Positions 18,261 through 27,879 of a stretch of DNA of 59,648 nucleotides are shown piece by piece (position 1 is the stretch's first letter; the number at the start of each line of letters is the position of its first letter). Origin of the DNA: Bacteroidota bacterium (GTDB lineage Bacteria; Bacteroidota; Rhodothermia; Rhodothermales; JAHQVL01); NCBI GenBank assembly GCA_039111535.1, contig JBCCIM010000015.1, forward strand, positions 1 through 59,648, written 5' to 3'. The notes under the pieces are model-generated. The model saw only the letters and a program-made list of their open reading frames with translations. It had not been told where the DNA came from and searched no databases. The position numbers and the translations under genes are program-made.

Positions 18261-20345
18261 ATGAATATTTCTGATTTAAAAAGCAAAAAACTTGCTGACC
18301 TTAGAGACATTGCCCGCGGCCTCGGCCTGACGGGTTACTCTGGATTGAGGAAGCAGGACCTGATTTACCTAATTCTGGAAACGGAAGCTGAAGTAGCAGC
18401 AACACACACAACCGCAGCAGCTCCACAGAGCGCTGCCGTCGCTTCACCACCTAAAAGAGCACGTCGCACGGCTACTGGCAAAGGCCAGGCCTCATCTCAG
18501 CGACCTGCCCCGGGCGATGACAACGGCTCAAGCGCTAGCGGTCCTGTTCGAAAAGAACAGGAAGCACGTCATGAAACCAAGGACCACAAGGAGGGTGGTG
18601 ACGACATGTACGATTATACAGACGACGATCAATACGACCGCAGAGACGATCGTAGAGATGACCGACGAGACGATCGCCGGGATGATCGACGAGACGACTA
18701 TCGCGATTCCCGCAACGACGATCGATCTGACTATAGAAACGACCGCCAGGGCGGCCGCGACGACAGACGGCGCGACAGCAGATCCGACGACCGCCGAGGC
18801 CGAGGCCGAGGCGATGATCGCCGTGATAGTCGCGATAACCGCGACCGCGGTCGCGGACGTTCTGATCGCAATGATTCAAAAGCGGGCCGTTCAAACCGGA
18901 AATCGAACGACCGGATGGATTCCCGCAAAGCCAACGATCGTGGCCAGCAGTCAAGAGGTTCTGACGCTCGCTACGACCGCAAAAACAACGGACGCAATGA
19001 CCGCCGCGACGCTCGTGGTGATTCTCGCGGCCGTTCCGACAGAGATAACCGCAGGTCTTCTGGATCTTCGCGCGACCGTGATCGCGACAACCGTCGCAAT
19101 GATTCCGGAAGAGGCGGACAGGATAATCGCCGGCGCCGTAACAGCGGTATGAACCGCGAAGAGCACCGCAGAAGAGTTTACGAAGGACGCCCTGAGTACA
19201 TGTCTGCCTACGATCCGAACAAAACGGAACTCGAAGGCATGATCAACAAAGTTGGCGTACTCGAAGTACTGCCAGACGGGTACGGATTCCTTCGTTCAAG
19301 CGAATACAATTACCTGCCGAGCCCGGACGATATTTATGTATCTCCATCCCAGATCAAGCGTTTTAGCTTGCGTTTGGGCGATACGGTTGACGGCGAAGTT
19401 CGTCCGCCTAAAGAAGGAGAACGCTTCTTCGCACTCATCCAGGTAAACAGCATCAATGGCCGCAAGCCGGCTGAACTGGAAGAGCGGGCAAGTTTTGATT
19501 ACCTCACGCCACTGTATCCTGAAGAACAGCTGGTGCTTGAGCATCATCCTACCGATTACAGCATGCGCAACATGGACATGTTTGCGCCAATCGGTAAAGG
19601 ACAGCGTGGCCTGATTGTGGCGCAGCCTAAAACCGGTAAAACGGTATTGCTGCAGAAAATTGCCAATGCAATCACCACCAACCATCCTGAAGTTTATCTG
19701 ATCATCCTGCTGGTGGACGAACGCCCTGAAGAGGTTACGGACACCCAGCGGAATGTGCAGGCTGAAGTTATTTCTTCAACCTTCGATCAGGAGCCCGAGC
19801 GACACGTTGAAGTTGCTGATATTGTGCTTGAAAAAGCGAAGCGTCTTGTAGAAGCCGGCCAGGATGTTGTAATCCTGCTCGACTCTATTACCCGCCTTGC
19901 CCGCGCGCACAACTCGGTAACACCAAACACTGGTAAAACACTTTCCGGTGGTATGGAAGCCGGCGCACTCCGTGGACCCAAGCGGTTCTTCGGTGCTGCC
20001 CGTAACGTTGAAGAAGGCGGATCACTTACCATCATTGGTACCGCGTTGATCGACACTGGTAGCCGCATGGACGAAGTGATCTTTGAGGAATTCAAAGGCA
20101 CGGGTAACATGGAGCTTGTCCTTTCCCGCGAAATGGCTGACCGCCGTATCTTCCCGGCAATGGATACCATTAAGTCCGGTACCCGTCGTGAAGAATTGCT
20201 TCTTAGCGAAGCGAAGTTGAGTCGTGTCTGGATTTTACGTAAACTGTTGGCCGACATGGATTCCACACAGGCCATGACGTTCCTGCTCGACAAGATGCGC
20301 GGCACCCGCGACAACGACGAATTCCTCATCGTGATGAATTCATAG
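18261..20345 (+). CDS. rho: Transcription termination factor Rho with long RD/RG-rich linker, 694 aa
   Basis: Hexameric RNA helicase that ends transcription. A Rho_N/SAP-like domain covers residues 1-45 ([18 protein letters not shown]). A very charged linker follows from about 55 to 305, dominated by Arg and Asp (repeats such as [12 protein letters not shown]). The RNA-binding cold-shock-like domain ([30 protein letters not shown]) starts near 330. The ATPase has Walker A PKTGKT at 456-461 and Walker B with [17 protein letters not shown]. coli Rho is 419 aa, so the extra length is the linker, a feature of Bacteroidota and some other phyla that probably adds RNA binding or phase separation. 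A hairpin follows the stop codon. Confidence 0.96.
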   Translation: MNISDLKSKKLADLRDIARGLGLTGYSGLRKQDLIYLILETEAEVAATHTTAAAPQSAAVASPPKRARRTATGKGQASSQRPAPGDDNGSSASGPVRKEQEARHETKDHKEGGDDMYDYTDDDQYDRRDDRRDDRRDDRRDDRRDDYRDSRNDDRSDYRNDRQGGRDDRRRDSRSDDRRGRGRGDDRRDSRDNRDRGRGRSDRNDSKAGRSNRKSNDRMDSRKANDRGQQSRGSDARYDRKNNGRNDRRDARGDSRGRSDRDNRRSSGSSRDRDRDNRRNDSGRGGQDNRRRRNSGMNREEHRRRVYEGRPEYMSAYDPNKTELEGMINKVGVLEVLPDGYGFLRSSEYNYLPSPDDIYVSPSQIKRFSLRLGDTVDGEVRPPKEGERFFALIQVNSINGRKPAELEERASFDYLTPLYPEEQLVLEHHPTDYSMRNMDMFAPIGKGQRGLIVAQPKTGKTVLLQKIANAITTNHPEVYLIILLVDERPEEVTDTQRNVQAEVISSTFDQEPERHVEVADIVLEKAKRLVEAGQDVVILLDSITRLARAHNSVTPNTGKTLSGGMEAGALRGPKRFFGAARNVEEGGSLTIIGTALIDTGSRMDEVIFEEFKGTGNMELVLSREMADRRIFPAMDTIKSGTRREELLLSEAKLSRVWILRKLLADMDSTQAMTFLLDKMRGTRDNDEFLIVMNS

Positions 20346-20367
20346 TTGATAACTTGAGTTGTTGTTT

Positions 20368-20405
20368 AACAGGAGCCGGTTGAAGTAATTTAACCGGCTC
20401 TCTGT
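20368..20405 (+). terminator. Hairpin after rho
   Basis: Stem GAGCCGGTT / AACCGGCTC at 20373-20381 and 20392-20400, extended outward by ACAG/CTGT with one bulge. The T-run is poor, so termination may be partial and allow read-through to the HAD gene. Confidence 0.6.
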
Positions 20406-20456
20406 TCATCCGGCTGCCCCGGCAACCGGCAACCCTCAGAACCCCGATTCGGTATA

Positions 20457-21215
20457 GTGGAGATAAAGGCTTTACTCTTTGATATGGATGGCGTAATGGT
20501 GGACGTTTCACGCTCCTACCGTCGCGCTATTGAAGAAACGGTTTCCCATTTCACCGGACGCGAGATTGAATCGGGTACGATTCAGCGGTATAAAAACCTT
20601 GGTGGATTTAACGACGACTGGAAACTCACCCATGCCATCGTTTCCGACGCCGGCATCCAGGTTTCTTTCAGCCGCGTTGTAGATGAATTCCAGAAAAGGT
20701 ACCGCGGGGAAAACTGGGACGGCTTTATTGCCGAAGAAGAACCCCTGATTCGTCTTCGCACGCTTGAAGAACTCAATACCGAGTCTCGTATTCTCGGCAT
20801 TGTCACAGGCCGGCCCGGCGCCGAAGCAAACTGGACCATCGATCGGCTCGGTTGGAAGCAATACTTCCCACTCGTCATCCCGAAAGAAAAACAGGAAGGC
20901 CGTGAAAAGCCTGATGCCTTTCCGTTACTGCACGCATTGGCCATTCTTGATGCTGCAGGCCGCAGGGTTGAGCCCGAAGCTGCCCTCTATGTAGGCGATA
21001 CGGTGGATGACATTAAAGCTGCCCGTGCTGCCGGCTTATGGGCAATTGGCACGGTACCGCCTTACCTCGATAAAGAAACCCATGGCGAACTGCTTCGCTC
21101 CGTTGGCGCGCACTACGTGATTACAGATCCGAATACCCTGCCACATCTCGTGGACAATTTCGAAGAGCTGGTTGTGGTGCCTAATCAGGAAGAAGAGGAA
21201 GAAGGGGAAGCGTAG
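20457..21215 (+). CDS. HAD-superfamily hydrolase (subfamily IA), 252 aa
   Basis: Phosphatase-like protein with a GTG start at 20457. Motif I is LFDMDGVMVD with Asp9 and Asp11; motif II is GIVTGRPGAEA; the motif III lysine lies in IPKEKQEGREKPDAF; motif IV is LYVGDTVDDIKAARAAG. The MDGVMVDVSRSYRRAIEET opening is typical of a HAD-IA group found in cyanobacteria, plants and Bacteroidota, whose substrate is not settled. An acidic tail (EEEEEGEA) ends the protein. It converges on the MFS gene with only 4 nt between stop codons. Confidence 0.85.
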   Translation: MEIKALLFDMDGVMVDVSRSYRRAIEETVSHFTGREIESGTIQRYKNLGGFNDDWKLTHAIVSDAGIQVSFSRVVDEFQKRYRGENWDGFIAEEEPLIRLRTLEELNTESRILGIVTGRPGAEANWTIDRLGWKQYFPLVIPKEKQEGREKPDAFPLLHALAILDAAGRRVEPEAALYVGDTVDDIKAARAAGLWAIGTVPPYLDKETHGELLRSVGAHYVITDPNTLPHLVDNFEELVVVPNQEEEEEGEA

Positions 21216-21219
21216 CCCT

Positions 21220-22437
21220 TTATGCATCACCGGATGGTGCTGCCTTCGGTTGTCCGGTTGGTTCTGGAATAAAAAGGCCAACTACTGCGGCCATGATCAA
21301 CATCGAAATGGCTCCCATGATTGTATTGCTCAGGTAGCCATATTGCGTATAGGCCAGTCCGGCCACCGCACTGCCCAATGCCATCCCCGTTTGTCCAATT
21401 GATATAGAAAGACTCATCAGACTGCCGCGCCGATCGGCTTCCACGAGTGCAGTGATCAGGGCCTGAAACGGACTGATGCGCATGGAAATCAGCAGCATTG
21501 CCAATCCAAAGAAAATAAAGGCAAGCAATCGCCCGTTGACAAAATAGGTCGTAGCTGCCATTACGATAGCCAGCCCGATGCACGAATAAATGATAATCGG
21601 TTTGCGCCCTGTTTTGTCGGATATGCGGCCGGCCATGGGGCCCATGATTACGTTCAGAACGCCCCCCATCAAAAACAGCAGTACAATGTCGTTGTTGGCA
21701 AGACCAACCTCCCGCTCCAGCCATGTGGGCAGGAATACCAGGTAAAGCCCAATACTGGCAAACATCAAGGTGTAAGCTGCTGCTGAGGCTACAATTTTGG
21801 TTTCTTTGAGCAGCGTAAAATAGTTTGTGATCGCACGCTTGATGGTGAGGCGGTCGGTGTTGCGCACCACATTGGGTTGCGGCACAAATCGCCAGATAAA
21901 CACAACGGCAAAAGCCATCGTTACCCCAAACATGATAAAGGGCAGGCGGAAGCCAAAGAGGCCGGCGAGAAATTTACCCATCGGGATGCCCAGAATTTGT
22001 CCGGCTGCCACGCCACTCATAACCCATCCATTGGCCCAGCCCCTGCGTTCATAAGGGAAATAATCGCCCACATACGACACGGCTGCACCACTCAGCATTC
22101 CTGCAGCTGCGCCAGACAGGCTACGCACCACCAGCAACGACCAAAAAGAATCTGCCAGGCCGTGCAGAAATAAAGTAACACCAAGCGAACTGCATCCAAT
22201 CATCAGGACGAGTCGCCGGCCAATTTTGTCGGATATCGGCCCAATGATGAGCGCAAAAATACCGAGCAGGATCGCATACGAGGTGACAAGCCAACTGAGT
22301 CGGGCTTCCGCAATACCAAGTTCAGCGCTGATGTTCGGCAGGATGGGGGAAATGATGATTACCTGGCTACTGGCCGAAAACATCATGAGCCAGAGGGCAA
22401 ATATGATCAGGTAAGGATTGGAATTATCCGATTTCAA
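21220..22437 (-). CDS. MFS transporter (drug/metabolite antiporter-like), 405 aa
   Basis: Twelve predicted membrane helices in two six-helix halves. Loop 2-3 carries the MFS signature GPISDKIGRRLVLMIG and the second half repeats it as GPMAGRISDKTGRKPIIIYS. The YLIIFALWLMMFSASSQVII start resembles DHA1-type exporters. The first codon is TTG at 22437; no upstream ATG is available and the next internal ATG would remove part of helix 1. Substrate unknown. Confidence 0.88.
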   Translation of the reverse strand: MKSDNSNPYLIIFALWLMMFSASSQVIIISPILPNISAELGIAEARLSWLVTSYAILLGIFALIIGPISDKIGRRLVLMIGCSSLGVTLFLHGLADSFWSLLVVRSLSGAAAGMLSGAAVSYVGDYFPYERRGWANGWVMSGVAAGQILGIPMGKFLAGLFGFRLPFIMFGVTMAFAVVFIWRFVPQPNVVRNTDRLTIKRAITNYFTLLKETKIVASAAAYTLMFASIGLYLVFLPTWLEREVGLANNDIVLLFLMGGVLNVIMGPMAGRISDKTGRKPIIIYSCIGLAIVMAATTYFVNGRLLAFIFFGLAMLLISMRISPFQALITALVEADRRGSLMSLSISIGQTGMALGSAVAGLAYTQYGYLSNTIMGAISMLIMAAVVGLFIPEPTGQPKAAPSGDA

Positions 22438-22582
22438 AAGCCAGGTACGTACTACAGGATGGGGATAGATAGCGAGACAACTGTGACCAAACTGGTGGTA
22501 CGCTGTTCCTCTTGCTGGAAGATAGATATTCTCGTGAAGAAATGCGTCTGTTTGCCCCCTGGATGCATGGCGGCGGAATTCC

Positions 22583-22621
22583 TTAATGATTGCGTAACAT
22601 TAGCTTAATCTACGCTTAACC
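22583..22621 (+). promoter_or_regulatory. Four 11-bp direct repeats (TTAAC/TTAAT type) upstream of the TonB-dependent receptor
   Basis: TAAT/TAAC cores start at 22584, 22595, 22606 and 22617, spaced exactly 11 bp. Two units read CTTAATCT and CTTAACCT separated by 3 bp, the form of a cyanobacterial-type Pho box (8-bp repeats, 3-bp spacers). This is the layout bound by PhoB/OmpR-family regulators. The array ends 90 bp before the receptor's ATG. Confidence 0.6.
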
Positions 22622-22710
22622 TCTTTGCGGTAAAATCCCACTGTATAACCAGCAGCAGGTGGGAAGCGACTTGCCCCCCACCCATTCTACCAACTTGAAT
22701 AAAGAAAAAA

Positions 22711-25599
22711 ATGAACCTCAAAGGGTTGTTGTCGGCGCTTTTACTCGTCGTTTTAGTGCCGCTCACCGCATCCACCGCATTGGCCCAAAAAGGATCTGTA
22801 TTTGGCGTAATTGTAGATAATGAAAGTGGAGAAACCTTAATTGGCGCCAACGTACGCGTGGATGGCACCATGCAAGGCGCTACAACAGATCTTGATGGAC
22901 GATTCGAAATAGCAAATCTCGATCCCGGTACCTACGCACTCGTAATTTCCTACATCGGCTACAACACCATGACGGTGACTGACGTTGTTATAGGAGACGA
23001 GCCGGTACGGTTGGATCTTACGATGACCTCCGAAGCCATCGGTCTGGATGAGGTAATTGTAGAGGCCCGTGCAATCAGAAACTCTGAAGCTGTTTTGCTG
23101 CGGGACCGGCAGAAAGCCATTGCAGTAAGCGACGCGATCAGCGCTGAAGCCATCAGCCGCTCCGGTGGATCTGATGCTGCAGACGCCATGGAGAAAGTGA
23201 CGGGCGCATCTGTAGTCGGCGGGAAATATGTTTATGTACGCGGTCTTGGAGAGCGCTACTCAAACACGCAGCTGAATGGTGCTGAACTCCCCAGCTCTGA
23301 TCCGGACAAAAAAGCAATCCAGTTTGACCTGTTTCCTGCAAACCTGCTCGACAACATTGTTACCCTCAAGACATTCACGCCCGATAAGCCGGGTAACTTT
23401 AGTGGCGGTCTTGTTGATATTGGTACCAAATCTTTCCCGGAAGAATTCAGTTTCCAGTTTTCAACGTCCACCTCGTTTAACAGCGAAACCAACTTTGGCG
23501 CTGACTACCTCTTTTATAATGGCAGCGATACTGATTGGTTGGGGTACGACGATGGCGCGCGCGATATTCCTTCGCAGCTTTTAGATGCTGACCTGCAAAT
23601 CCCGACGGAATCATCCGCCGGCATCGATGCGCGGATTCGCGGCAACAACGAGCCTGCACTGATGCTCGATGAATTGTCCAAGTCGTTCAACAACATCATG
23701 GCACCCGGCGTGAAAACTGCGCCGGTGAACCAGGGGTACTCGCTTTCTTTGGGTAACAAAAGCATGTTGTTTGGCAAACCGCTGGGTTATGTGCTGAGCG
23801 CTACCTACGACAGAAAGACCTCGCAGTATGAAGGCGGACAGACGGGACGGTATTCGTTTGCCGGCAGCGGTGCCAACGAACTGGCGCCCGATATGCTGCT
23901 CGACGACAATGAAGGGTCTACCGAATCTTCTCTTGGCGGTCTGGCGAACTTTACGTATCAGTTTGCTAAAAACCACGAAGTTGGATTTAATACGCTGTAC
24001 ACCCGCACGGGTGAAAGCTCTGCCCGCTTCCAGGAAGGTCTCTGGCAAAAAGAGTTTGGTGCAAACGACACAACGTCCAAGTTTATCAACAGGACCCTGG
24101 AGTATAGCGAACGCGAACTGCTTTCTCTGCAACTCCGTGGCAAGCATTACCTGCCAGGCTTCCTGGGTTCAACCGTTGAATGGTCTGCTACTTCGGCAGA
24201 TACCCGCCAGGACCAGCCCGACCTTCGCTTTTTTGCCCACACTTCGCGTGTGATCGGGTCCGGTGATCCCATACTGACAACCAAAGCGTCCGGCTTTCGC
24301 GACCCTTCCCGTCTCTTCCGCCAACTGGATGAAACAAGCCAGAGCGCAAAAATGGATATTTCTGTGCCCTTCAAGTTTGCAAATGGCCAGAGCGGTAAAG
24401 TGAAGGTGGGTGGCTTGATTCAGCGCGCAGAGCGTGACTTCGGCGAACGCTCGTTTAGTATCACGCCAAATCAGCCATTTGATGGCGACGAAGCTTCCTA
24501 TTTTTCGCCTGAAAATATGGGCATCGTGGGCGTAGATACGCTTTCCAGTGGCAACCTGCGCTACACGTTCGGCAACTTGCTTGTTGATCGCTCCAAGTTG
24601 CGCAACAGTTACCGTGGTGAACGGGACATTGCTGCTGCTTACGGAATGATTGAGTTGCCGATCTCAGCAAGGCTCAAATTTATCGGTGGTGCGCGTATTG
24701 AGTCTACCGTGATCGACGTGGTGAGCCTCGATTCTACGCAGGGTATTGGTGATCTTGATGAGATTGACTTGTTGCCTTCTGCCAACGTTGTCTACCAGCT
24801 GACAGACAACATGAACCTGCGTGCTGCAGCAACGCGCACGCTGGCTCGCCCAACCTTCCGTGAAATTGCACCGTTTGAAAGCTTTGAGTTCATCAACGGC
24901 AACTTCTTTATTGGCAACCCGGATCTGGATCGCACGCTGATCACCAACTATGACTTACGCTGGGAATGGTTTACACGCCCGGGTGAGATTGTGGCTGTCA
25001 GCCTGTTTTACAAGAAATTGCTTGATCCAATTGAGCGGACCATCATTGGTGGCACAAACGGACAGATTCAGTTCCAAAATGTGGACGAAGCCACAGTGAC
25101 TGGCCTGGAAATCGAAGCGCGTACGCGGTTGGATTTTATTACGCCGGTCTTGAAGAACATCGCCTTTGGCACCAACATCTCCTTTGTTAACTCAACCATC
25201 GATATTCCCGAGACTGAGTTGGCAACGCGTAGAGGGGTTAACCCGGATGCGCCGTCGACACGCGAATTGCAGGGGCAGTCACCATTTATTGTCAATGCTG
25301 ACCTAAGCTACGAGAACTACGATGCGGGAACGGTTGCCGGCTTCTACTATAACGTGTTTGGCCGGCGCCTCGTCAATGTATCGCTCGGCGGTACACCTGA
25401 TGTGTTCGAACGCCCTAGCCCACAGCTTGACTTCACGTTCTCCCAGCGTCTCCCAATGAACTGGCGGATCAAGCTGGCTGTGAAGAACATCCTCGGATCT
25501 GAGTACAAAGAAACCTACCGCTTCAATGGTCAGGACTTTATCTACCAGCTCTACGATCCGGGCCGCACTGTTTCACTCGGATTCAGCTTCTCTCCGTGA
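22711..25599 (+). CDS. TonB-dependent outer-membrane receptor, 962 aa
   Basis: The signal peptide is residues 1-26. A carboxypeptidase-regulatory-like domain covers about 27-115 (GVIVDNESGETLIGANVRVD, ATTDLDGRFEIANLDPGTYA). A plug domain follows (AISAEAISRSGGSDAADAME, YVYVRGLGERYSNTQLNGAE), then a 22-strand barrel with SANVVYQLTDNMNLRAAATR, ARPTFREIAPFE and the C-terminal strand PGRTVSLGFSFSP. It imports an unknown ligand with energy from TonB. No SusD-like partner follows, so it is not a classical glycan locus. Instead the next gene is a secreted beta-helix protein with a related upstream repeat, which suggests joint control, possibly by phosphate. Confidence 0.93.
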   Translation: MNLKGLLSALLLVVLVPLTASTALAQKGSVFGVIVDNESGETLIGANVRVDGTMQGATTDLDGRFEIANLDPGTYALVISYIGYNTMTVTDVVIGDEPVRLDLTMTSEAIGLDEVIVEARAIRNSEAVLLRDRQKAIAVSDAISAEAISRSGGSDAADAMEKVTGASVVGGKYVYVRGLGERYSNTQLNGAELPSSDPDKKAIQFDLFPANLLDNIVTLKTFTPDKPGNFSGGLVDIGTKSFPEEFSFQFSTSTSFNSETNFGADYLFYNGSDTDWLGYDDGARDIPSQLLDADLQIPTESSAGIDARIRGNNEPALMLDELSKSFNNIMAPGVKTAPVNQGYSLSLGNKSMLFGKPLGYVLSATYDRKTSQYEGGQTGRYSFAGSGANELAPDMLLDDNEGSTESSLGGLANFTYQFAKNHEVGFNTLYTRTGESSARFQEGLWQKEFGANDTTSKFINRTLEYSERELLSLQLRGKHYLPGFLGSTVEWSATSADTRQDQPDLRFFAHTSRVIGSGDPILTTKASGFRDPSRLFRQLDETSQSAKMDISVPFKFANGQSGKVKVGGLIQRAERDFGERSFSITPNQPFDGDEASYFSPENMGIVGVDTLSSGNLRYTFGNLLVDRSKLRNSYRGERDIAAAYGMIELPISARLKFIGGARIESTVIDVVSLDSTQGIGDLDEIDLLPSANVVYQLTDNMNLRAAATRTLARPTFREIAPFESFEFINGNFFIGNPDLDRTLITNYDLRWEWFTRPGEIVAVSLFYKKLLDPIERTIIGGTNGQIQFQNVDEATVTGLEIEARTRLDFITPVLKNIAFGTNISFVNSTIDIPETELATRRGVNPDAPSTRELQGQSPFIVNADLSYENYDAGTVAGFYYNVFGRRLVNVSLGGTPDVFERPSPQLDFTFSQRLPMNWRIKLAVKNILGSEYKETYRFNGQDFIYQLYDPGRTVSLGFSFSP

Positions 25600-25632
25600 T
25601 TCTTAAGGGTCAGGAAAACTGAGATTGATCGG

Positions 25633-25680
25633 AGCGACCAAAACAAAGCCTGTTTCTAAGGTCTTGTTTTGGTCGCTTTT
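25633..25680 (+). terminator. Terminator after the TonB-dependent receptor
   Basis: 14-bp perfect stem AGCGACCAAAACAA / TTGTTTTGGTCGCT at 25633-25646 and 25664-25677, followed by TTTT. Confidence 0.9.
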
Positions 25681-25700
25681 AGTGTGGATATGGAGGAAGC

Positions 25701-25748
25701 TTAACGGCTTAACATTGCGGTAATAAAACCTTAACACAGCGATTAAGG
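25701..25748 (+). promoter_or_regulatory. TTAAC-type repeats upstream of the beta-helix gene
   Basis: TAAC/TAAT cores at 25710, 25721 and 25732 are exactly 11 bp apart. A further TAAC lies at 25702 (8 bp off phase) and a TTAAG at 25743 (about one base off). The rest of the 25600-25931 gap holds the terminator just before and no gene. The array lies 184 bp before the ATG and matches the one upstream of the neighbouring receptor. Confidence 0.5.
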
Positions 25749-25931
25749 GTGTTATCTAAATCTCCGCTAGTTTCACAGCGATGTTGTCTCACGGTGCCGG
25801 CATGCCGGCAAGCTGACTTCGACCCAAAGTCAATTTTCTGAACCTGACTGCATTAATCCCTGCGACCCTGCATAGGTTGCTTTTTAGATATCCACTTTAT
25901 AACCCAACCCTTGCCTTACGAGGTTCAATCC

Positions 25932-27614
25932 ATGAATCCATCTGGTACCAAATTTCTAGCAGCGTTGATGCTGTTTGTATTCGCTTTCTCCTCGGCGAAT
26001 GCACAGGTCAACGTTACAGATGATATTTCTGCCAATACCACCTGGACAGCAGGTAATGAATACACGCTCGACGGCCTGATTTTCGTCGAATCGGGTGTTA
26101 CGCTGACCATTGAGCCAGGAACAGTCATCAAAGGTCTCGAGCAGGCCAATATTTCAACAGGCGATGGCGCCTCTGCTTTGATTGTTCGCCGTGGCGCGAA
26201 AATCATGGCCATGGGTAACGCCGATGCGCCCATCATTTTCACAAGTGAACTCGACGATGTAAACGTTCCTGACGACCTGGACCAGCGTAATCGCGGTCTC
26301 TGGGGCGGCGTGATCATCCTCGGAAACGCTACAACCAACCAGCCAACAACCGACAACCAGATTGAAGGTATTCCTGAAACGGAAAATGCCCTCTACGGTG
26401 GTACGGACGACGACGACAACTCAGGTACGCTGAAGTTCGTATCGATCCGCCACGGTGGTTTCTCCATCTCAGGTGTTGAAGGTGACGAAATCAACGGTCT
26501 TACCCTCGGTGGTGTAGGCCGCGGTACCACCATCGAAAACGTGGAAGTGTATGCTAACTTCGATGATTGCTTCGAGTGGTTTGGTGGTACGGTTAACACA
26601 AAATGGCTCGTAGGCGCCTTCTGTGGTGACGACACGTACGATTACGATCAGGGCTTCCGCGGTCGCGGTCAGTTCTGGTTCTCAATCCATGACGACGACG
26701 TTGCTGGCCGTGGTGGTGAGCATGATGGTGGTGACGCCGGTGGCGACGACGCTACACCATTCTCTACTCCGATCATCACCAACGTAACCTATATCGGTTC
26801 AGGTGCTGACGCGACGGTAACGGGTGGCGACAACAACGACCGCACCTTTGCCATCCGCGACAACGCAGGTGGTCAGTACTGGTACTCGGTCTTCACCGAC
26901 TACCCGGGCGTTGCCATGGACATTGAAGATCTTGATGATGCAGCAGCTGAAGATAGTCGCAAGCGTTTGGAAGATGGCTCACTGGCCTTCGCTGACAACG
27001 CCTGGTGGAACTACGGTGCTGGCAGCATGCTTTCTGATCTCGTGCCTGACTTTGCTGTGACGATTCTCGGTGACGCCGGCAATGTGCTGGCTGATCCGCT
27101 GCTTGCCAGCATCAGTCGCACGGCAGATGGCAATCTTGATCCGCGTCCCAATCCAGGTTCTCCGGTACTCGTTCCTGGAGGTGCCTTCCAGGTAACCGAT
27201 CCAGATGGCCACTTCACATTCGAAGCAACCGATTACTGGGGTGCTTTCGACGGAGATAACAACTGGCTCGAAGACTGGACCGCACTGAGCGACAACGGAT
27301 TCCTTGGCGACCATGTACTGGTTAGCAACGAAGATGAAGATGCAGTGCCTGGTACGTTCCAGCTCTCGCAGAACTTCCCGAACCCGTTCAATCCTGTCAC
27401 AACGATTGAATTTGCGCTCGACCAGTCTCAGGAAATCCGCCTGAGCGTGTACGACGTACTGGGTCGTGAAGTGAAAGTCCTTGAACAAGGATTGAAAGCT
27501 GCCGGCGTTTACAGCGTACAGTTTGACGCACAGGATCTGGCTTCTGGTATGTACTTCTACCAGCTGCATGGCGAAGCAACAACGGTTACAAAAACCATGT
27601 TGCTCCTCAAATAA
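25932..27614 (+). CDS. Secreted beta-helix-like protein with T9SS sorting domain, 560 aa
   Basis: The ATG at 25932 (ACGAGG about 10 nt upstream) opens a signal peptide ending SSANAQ; an in-frame upstream start at 25911 is less likely. The body has right-handed parallel beta-helix features: TLDGLIFVESGVTLTIEPGT, ALIVRRGAKIMAMGNADAPI, LWGGVIILGNA, TIENVEVYANFDDCFEWFGG. It is rich in Asp/Gly (DDDVAGRGGEHDGGDAGGDD), suggesting metal or phosphate-ligand contact. Residues 477-560 form a type A T9SS C-terminal domain beginning LSQNFPNPFNPVTTIEF and ending KTMLLLK, so it is exported through T9SS and anchored or released at the cell surface. Its function is unknown; pairing with a TonB-dependent receptor suggests ligand capture. 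Confidence 0.88.
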   Translation: MNPSGTKFLAALMLFVFAFSSANAQVNVTDDISANTTWTAGNEYTLDGLIFVESGVTLTIEPGTVIKGLEQANISTGDGASALIVRRGAKIMAMGNADAPIIFTSELDDVNVPDDLDQRNRGLWGGVIILGNATTNQPTTDNQIEGIPETENALYGGTDDDDNSGTLKFVSIRHGGFSISGVEGDEINGLTLGGVGRGTTIENVEVYANFDDCFEWFGGTVNTKWLVGAFCGDDTYDYDQGFRGRGQFWFSIHDDDVAGRGGEHDGGDAGGDDATPFSTPIITNVTYIGSGADATVTGGDNNDRTFAIRDNAGGQYWYSVFTDYPGVAMDIEDLDDAAAEDSRKRLEDGSLAFADNAWWNYGAGSMLSDLVPDFAVTILGDAGNVLADPLLASISRTADGNLDPRPNPGSPVLVPGGAFQVTDPDGHFTFEATDYWGAFDGDNNWLEDWTALSDNGFLGDHVLVSNEDEDAVPGTFQLSQNFPNPFNPVTTIEFALDQSQEIRLSVYDVLGREVKVLEQGLKAAGVYSVQFDAQDLASGMYFYQLHGEATTVTKTMLLLK

Positions 27615-27673
27615 GCTGTCTGTTACGCAAGTAGTTAAAAGGTCATCCTGACCTGGCAATTGCCTGACTTTTC

Positions 27674-27710
27674 AAAACGTGCTGATGCCTCCGGGTGTCA
27701 GCACGTTTTT
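27674..27710 (+). terminator. Terminator after the beta-helix gene
   Basis: 12-bp perfect stem AAAACGTGCTGA / TCAGCACGTTTT around a 12-nt loop, followed by T residues. Confidence 0.92.
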
Positions 27711-27879
27711 GGTTTAAGTTATTTATAAACAAGCATTTGCTAACGTTTTGATTATCCGCATTTTCTCCGTTTGACGTATATATCATTGTTGCAATATTGC
27801 ATCAATAGAGATTTGCAGAGCGGGTGAAACGTGCAATGGCGTCTGTGTTGCTCTGTATCGATCTGGCAGTATTAGAAGT

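Noticed and set aside
18517-19152. A 211-codon open frame overlapping the Rho linker in another phase
   Set aside because: It arises from the Arg/Asp codon repeats of the linker; its composition (Thr/Ala/Ile runs) is a shadow of the same bases and no start signal is present.
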